Shown: positions 4,962 through 8,081 of the stretch, piece by piece
Layout: each line of letters opens with the position of its first letter
How positions within the stretch are numbered: the first letter of the stretch is position 1
Source of the DNA: Candidatus Omnitrophota bacterium
GTDB lineage: Bacteria > Omnitrophota > Gorgyraeia > B26-G9
Length of the DNA stretch: 8,081 nt
Assembly (NCBI GenBank): GCA_018399295.1
Contig: JAGYOO010000050.1
Span: 1-8,081, forward strand
Direction: 5' to 3'
Made by a program: the position numbers and the translations under genes
The notes under the pieces: model-generated
Seen by the model: the letters and a program-made list of their open reading frames with translations, nothing else
Told to the model about the DNA's origin: nothing
Database searches by the model: none

Positions 4962-6356
4962 ATGCCGCATAGGAATTCCGTCAGTATGACAGCCCTGTTC
5001 GTTCCGGAAATAAAACAACTTATTGCCTTAAAACAATATTCCCAGGTAAAACAGCTTATTTCCCGGATCCCATCCGTTGATATCGCCGATCGCTGGCATA
5101 ATTTCACCGATCAGGAAAAGGTTCTTTTGTTCAAGCTGCTCGGAGTCCGGCGTTCGGTTGAAGTGTTTGAATTTCTTAAGTTCGAAGAACAGCAATTCCT
5201 GTTGAATAACCTTGCCAATGTTGAACTTTCCCAAGTCCTGAATGAGATGGCTTCGGATGACCGGGCTAATCTGTTTAAGGATCTTCCTCCGAAAGTAATT
5301 AAAAAACTCTTCAGCCTGATGAAGAAGGAGGAGGTCGAGGACGTTCGGGAGCTGATGACGTATGAGGACGGGACAGCGGGCGCGGTCATGACCACGGATT
5401 ACATCGAATTACAGAGGGATATGACGGCACGGCATGCCATCCTGAAGCTGCAGGATACCCTGAGTTTTGATAACGACCTCGATATCAGTTCTATTTATAT
5501 TACCGATGAAAAGCATTATCTTCTGGGCGTGGTGGACCTGCAGGATCTGATAAAAGCCCCTCCGCACATGCCGATCAGGGATATCATGGAAAACACTGAT
5601 TTCATAAAAGTCGATGTTAACTCGCCTGAAGAAGAAGTTGCGCAGTTGTTTAAACGTTATGATCTTATCGATGCTCCGGTCATTGACAAGAGTAATAAGC
5701 TGATCGGGGTGATAACGGTTGATGATATTATTGACGTAATGGAACGTGAGACGACTCGTGATATGTACGAGGTCGGTAAAATGACCGGCGGTGAAGGGGA
5801 GATCATCAGATACGCTACCGCCACGGTTAAAGAACTTGTAAGCCGCCGGGCCGGCTGGCTGATGTTTCTTCTCGTGTTTGACTTTCTTACGGGGACCGTG
5901 CTGAAGACCTTTCAGCATACATTGAGCACCGTAGTTTCTTTGGTGTTTTTCATCCCCATGCTTCTTGACACCGGAGGTAACGCGGGGGCGCAGACGTCAA
6001 TAACTGTAATCCGGGGGCTGGCTACCGGGGACGTTGATTTTAATACTAATGTAAAACGTGTTGTTAAACTTGAACTGACATCGTCACTGATGATGGGATT
6101 TATTGTCGGTGTAGTTGCTTTTATCCGGGCGGTCCTGCTTCAGGGAGAGATCCTGGTAGCCGTGGTAGTCGGGGTAACCATGTTTCTTATAGTGCTGCTG
6201 GCGATATGTACGGGAATGTCTTTACCGCTTATTTCGAAAAAGCTGGGACTGGACCCTGCCGTTCTTGCCGGCCCGATTACTACCAGTGTTGTCGACATTA
6301 TCGGTCTAATAATCTATTTCAAAGTAGCTCAGGCAATCCTCCCCGTACTCAGGTGA
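4962..6356 (+). CDS. mgtE: Magnesium transporter MgtE
   Basis: This inner-membrane Mg2+ channel opens when cytosolic Mg2+ is low. Domain order matches the family: a helical MgtE N-domain (about residues 25-130, with SQVLNEMASDDRANLFKDLP at 90-109), two CBS domains (about 135-197 and 203-260, the second with LIDAPVIDKSNKLIGVITVD), a linking helix, then five membrane helices from about 295 to 460. The pore signature GGNAGAQ is at 338-344, and Asp445 in TTSVVDIIG corresponds to the selectivity Asp of the last helix in characterised MgtE. Acidic residues of the N and CBS domains probably bind regulatory Mg2+. The length of 464 aa is normal. The start is uncertain: ATG 4962 has no clear ribosome-binding site, while ATG 4986 (456 aa) has AGGA at 4971-4974, rather far away. 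It probably shares an mRNA with the downstream methyltransferase (15-nt gap). Confidence 0.95.
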   Translation: MPHRNSVSMTALFVPEIKQLIALKQYSQVKQLISRIPSVDIADRWHNFTDQEKVLLFKLLGVRRSVEVFEFLKFEEQQFLLNNLANVELSQVLNEMASDDRANLFKDLPPKVIKKLFSLMKKEEVEDVRELMTYEDGTAGAVMTTDYIELQRDMTARHAILKLQDTLSFDNDLDISSIYITDEKHYLLGVVDLQDLIKAPPHMPIRDIMENTDFIKVDVNSPEEEVAQLFKRYDLIDAPVIDKSNKLIGVITVDDIIDVMERETTRDMYEVGKMTGGEGEIIRYATATVKELVSRRAGWLMFLLVFDFLTGTVLKTFQHTLSTVVSLVFFIPMLLDTGGNAGAQTSITVIRGLATGDVDFNTNVKRVVKLELTSSLMMGFIVGVVAFIRAVLLQGEILVAVVVGVTMFLIVLLAICTGMSLPLISKKLGLDPAVLAGPITTSVVDIIGLIIYFKVAQAILPVLR

Positions 6357-6371
6357 TAACTACCTCAGACT

Positions 6372-7103
6372 ATGAAACTATTCGGTAAAAATCCGGTATT
6401 AGAACGGCTGAAAGCTCAGCCCCGGACAATTCGCAAGATCTACTTTCGCGGCCAGCCGGAGCGGCACTTCCAAGATCTGGCTCTGCGGCAGAAGGTGCCT
6501 GTGGAGATTCTTTTCGCCGGGCAGTTCGATCGGTTAAGCGCGGGAAAGATGGTTCAGGGAGTTCTGGCGGAGGTTGAAGAGTTTAAGTATACTGATCTTG
6601 ATAATCTGCTGGAACTGTCGGATAAACCTTCACTGTTAGCCGTAAGTAATATTACCGATCCCCAGAATCTCGGGTCGATTATCAGGACTGCCGCTTGTTT
6701 CGGTGGAACCGCGGTGTTGATCCCCCGGCATAATACCGTGCAGGTCAATGAGACCGTGTTGAAGGTGGCCAGCGGGGGGGAAAATTACGTTCCCATGGTC
6801 CTTGTCAACAATCTGATTCCCGCGATTGAACAGGCTAAAACAGCGGGATACTGGATCGGAGGTGCGGTAGTCAGCGGGGGAACGGATATTTCCGGATTTG
6901 AATTTCCCCGTCCATTCTGTCTTGTTCTTGGATCGGAAGGACAGGGAATCCGTAAGGGGCTGCTTAAGCATCTTGATTATCGCCTGACTCTCCCGATGTC
7001 CGGAAGGCCGCTTTCGCTGAATGTGGCAGTCGCGGCCGCTATGTTCTGTTATGAACTGAACCGGCCGCAAGCGGCAAAACGATCAGAAAATGGTAAATCT
7101 TGA
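6372..7103 (+). CDS. rlmB: TrmH/SpoU-family RNA 2'-O-methyltransferase, RlmB-like
   Basis: This SPOUT-fold enzyme transfers methyl from S-adenosylmethionine to a ribose 2'-OH in RNA. An N-terminal substrate-binding domain (residues 1-70) begins with GKNPVLERL (5-13) and includes VQGVLAEV (61-68), the place of the HQG motif of RlmB, here without the His. The catalytic domain has motif 1 DPQNLGSIIRTA (96-107, Asn99 and Arg105), motif 2 LVLGSEGQGIRKGLL (184-198, Glu189) and motif 3 LPMSGRPLSLNVAVAAAM (207-224, Asn217). These form the trefoil knot that binds AdoMet. The 243-aa length and domain order fit RlmB (Gm2251 of 23S rRNA), but related TrmH-type enzymes have other targets. The gene begins 15 nt after mgtE with a poor ribosome-binding site, so translational coupling is likely. 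Confidence 0.88.
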   Translation: MKLFGKNPVLERLKAQPRTIRKIYFRGQPERHFQDLALRQKVPVEILFAGQFDRLSAGKMVQGVLAEVEEFKYTDLDNLLELSDKPSLLAVSNITDPQNLGSIIRTAACFGGTAVLIPRHNTVQVNETVLKVASGGENYVPMVLVNNLIPAIEQAKTAGYWIGGAVVSGGTDISGFEFPRPFCLVLGSEGQGIRKGLLKHLDYRLTLPMSGRPLSLNVAVAAAMFCYELNRPQAAKRSENGKS

Positions 7104-7104
7104 G

Positions 7105-7141
7105 TATTGATTTATCCCTTTCTTAAGGGTTACAATCAATA
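7105..7141 (+). promoter_or_regulatory. Nested inverted repeat overlapping the promoter of the next gene
   Basis: TATTGATT (7105-7112) is complementary to AATCAATA (7134-7141). Inside it, CCCTT (7116-7120) pairs with AAGGG (7125-7129) around a TCTT loop. The dyad starts right after the rlmB stop codon and covers both promoter boxes at 7107-7136. It could be an operator on DNA or a 3'-end hairpin of the mgtE-rlmB mRNA; no T-run follows, so a classical terminator is unlikely. Confidence 0.45.
7107..7136 (+). promoter_or_regulatory. Promoter candidate for the 131-aa secreted protein
   Basis: TTGATT (7107-7112) and TACAAT (7131-7136) are 18 nt apart. Transcription from about 7143 would give a leader of roughly 10 nt, just enough to contain the AAGGA ribosome-binding site. 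Confidence 0.45.
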
Positions 7142-7153
7142 TAAGGAAAACTT

Positions 7154-7549
7154 ATGATTATAAGTATTCTTAAAAAATTAAGAATCTATCTGCCGGTAGT
7201 CGGATTTATTTTTTTGCTGATATCAGGAAGCGTAAGCGCCGCGGCCCGTGAAAGCGCCCCCCTGCCGGGTGAAAAGAACAGCTTTTTTTCCCTTTCCTGG
7301 CAGTCTTCGATAAATCAGGGGCAGCAGGCGGAGAAGTATCCGGATAAAAGAAAAATTACCCCGGAAAGTCTGCGGTTGACACTGAATGAGTACTCATTTC
7401 AGCCTTTTTCCGCGATTCTTCATAAGGGAGTTGACACTTGGGAGTGGCTTAATAACCTTGATGATCCTTACTTTAACCGCTATAATCTGGATATGGAAGT
7501 CGATCCTGATGATGAACGGCTGAAGCTGTTTTGGGAAAACAAATTCTAA
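7154..7549 (+). CDS. Predicted secreted/periplasmic protein of unknown function (131 aa)
   Basis: The N terminus is a clear Sec signal peptide: basic residues at 7, 8 and 10, a hydrophobic core at about 12-25 and a cleavage site after VSA (27-29) or the adjacent Ala. No lipobox Cys is present, so it is probably soluble and exported rather than a lipoprotein. The mature part, about 100 residues, is polar, with aromatic and acidic clusters: FFSLSWQSS (44-52), DTWEWLNNLDDPYF (94-107) and MEVDPDDERLKLFW (114-127). There are no Cys and no repeat. I do not recognise a domain. AAGGA stands 6 nt before the ATG. It begins 50 nt after rlmB with a promoter-like sequence and is followed by another small exported protein, so a shared envelope function is possible but not shown. 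Confidence 0.75.
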   Translation: MIISILKKLRIYLPVVGFIFLLISGSVSAAARESAPLPGEKNSFFSLSWQSSINQGQQAEKYPDKRKITPESLRLTLNEYSFQPFSAILHKGVDTWEWLNNLDDPYFNRYNLDMEVDPDDERLKLFWENKF

Positions 7550-7558
7550 TCGGCTGAC

Positions 7559-7587
7559 TTGAATTAACCGGGGAACAGTGTTATACT
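7559..7587 (+). promoter_or_regulatory. Sigma-70-type promoter for the 116-aa secreted protein
   Basis: TTGAAT (7559-7564) and TATACT (7582-7587) are 17 nt apart. The transcript would start around 7594, with a leader of about 30 nt ending in the strong GGGAGGTGG ribosome-binding site (7613-7621). No terminator separates the preceding gene, so readthrough may contribute. Confidence 0.6.
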
Positions 7588-7624
7588 TAAGGCTGAAAAC
7601 TTTATCAATATCGGGAGGTGGAAA

Positions 7625-7975
7625 ATGCTGAAAAAGCTACAGGAAGTGCTTTTTCTCGCCCTGATGGTGACAATAGTTGCCAGTGGTTCGGTATTAGCCC
7701 AGGATGCCGGAGAAGCACAGGAGGGCCAGAAGCCCGTAGTAGCGCCGATTCCTCAACGGCCGCAGACCTTTGGGGTTGTCGGAACGGTAGAGTCTTTTAA
7801 TAAAGATACGCTGGTAGTGAAAGACAAAAAGGGAAGCCTGGTCAATATCTCTGTGAAGGAGTTGAAAAAGGGAGCAACGATATTGGCGACATACCGGCAG
7901 GAGGATGGAAACGAGAAAAACGTTCTTACCTCTTTGAGTATAATCAAGCCGGCGGGAATGAAGAAAGATCGGTAA
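7625..7975 (+). CDS. Small secreted protein with a predicted beta-barrel-like domain (116 aa)
   Basis: A Sec signal peptide spans residues 1-25 (basic KK at 3-4, hydrophobic core 8-20, cleavage after VLA before QD). A Pro/Gln/Glu-rich linker follows (about 26-47). The remaining 60 or so residues alternate like beta strands: FGVVGTVESFNKDTLVVKDK (49-68), SLVNISV (71-77), ATILATYRQ (84-92) and VLTSLSIIKP (100-109). The pattern of a GxVxSF-type strand, then DTLVVKD and a strand ending in basic residues, recalls small OB-like domains of the DUF5666 kind found in periplasmic proteins; this likeness is by eye only. The protein is basic at its C terminus (KKDR) and has no Cys. The ATG follows GGAGG by 6 nt. 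Gene and terminator form a self-contained transcription unit. Confidence 0.78.
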   Translation: MLKKLQEVLFLALMVTIVASGSVLAQDAGEAQEGQKPVVAPIPQRPQTFGVVGTVESFNKDTLVVKDKKGSLVNISVKELKKGATILATYRQEDGNEKNVLTSLSIIKPAGMKKDR

Positions 7976-7998
7976 TCTGAAGTCTTGGATTTTACCTT

Positions 7999-8034
7999 CT
8001 AAAAGTGTAGGAATCTTCTTTCCTACACTTTTAG
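7999..8034 (+). terminator. Intrinsic terminator, possibly bidirectional
   Basis: CTAAAAGTGTAGGAA (7999-8013) and TTCCTACACTTTTAG (8020-8034) are perfectly complementary over 15 bp around a 6-nt TCTTCT loop. On + the GTGTAGGAA/TTCCTACAC core is followed by TTTTAGTATT; on - the same symmetry gives TTTTAG after the core. This fits termination of the gene ending at 7975 and, if a - strand gene lies to the right, of that one too. Confidence 0.85.
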
Positions 8035-8081
8035 TATTCAACGGGTATGAATCTCCCGAAACAGAGTATTATACGCCGCGG

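Noticed and set aside
4457..5107. A 216-codon open frame on the - strand
   Set aside because: It runs antisense across the 221-aa gene and the start of mgtE, has no recognisable motifs, and mirrors the codon bias of the real genes.
5409..5918. A 169-codon open frame on the - strand inside mgtE
   Set aside because: It is antisense to the CBS and first membrane region of a clear MgtE and has no family signature.
8047..8081. Start of a further + strand gene (ATG at 8047, open to the window edge)
   Set aside because: Only 11 codons are visible, there is no convincing ribosome-binding site, and there is no room for a promoter after the terminator.

Overview
The window is about 8.1 kb of bacterial chromosome, compact and of moderate GC content. 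Every convincing gene is on the + strand. It holds one partial and ten complete protein genes, mostly housekeeping: RNA modification, cell-envelope lipid recycling, storage-carbohydrate synthesis and Mg2+ uptake. Sec-type signal peptides, UppP and strong Shine-Dalgarno sequences point to an ordinary bacterium. A lysine/alanine/proline-rich histone H1-like tail, a plant/cyanobacterial-like GlgC and several short orphan proteins would suit a poorly cultured lineage, for example the PVC/Omnitrophota neighbourhood. That placement is an impression, not a demonstration. I see no mobile element, CRISPR array, tRNA or rRNA.

Layout. 1-202: 3' end of a gene for a histone H1-like basic protein, with an octapeptide (24-bp) repeat; its stop codon sits in a hairpin. 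228-353: a non-coding stretch with nested inverted repeats, including a perfect 13-bp stem, which looks like a structured RNA or leader of no class I recognise. 460-687: a dodecin with Phe in place of the usual flavin-stacking Trp. 783-1469: an RluA-family pseudouridine synthase. 1537-2343 and 2358-3602: uppP and glgC, 14 nt apart and probably co-transcribed. 3644-3859: a 71-aa orphan. 3946-4116: a Pmp3/YqaE-type membrane peptide whose ribosome-binding site and AUG lie in a 14-bp hairpin. 4217-4882: an uncharacterised 221-aa helical protein behind its own promoter-like sequence. 4962-6356 and 6372-7103: mgtE and an RlmB-like 2'-O-methyltransferase, 15 nt apart. 7154-7549 and 7625-7975: two small predicted secreted proteins, each with a promoter-like sequence, closed by a 15-bp terminator-like stem at 7999-8034.

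How the genes work together. There is no single pathway. uppP-glgC and mgtE-rlmB look like two-gene units; the rest look separately promoted. I found no convincing multi-gene novel system. The parts most worth a second look are RNA-level: the structured element before the dodecin gene, the start-codon hairpin of the Pmp3 gene, and the dyads overlapping the promoters before 4217 and 7154. All structures, promoters and alignments were read by eye; no folding or database search was run.
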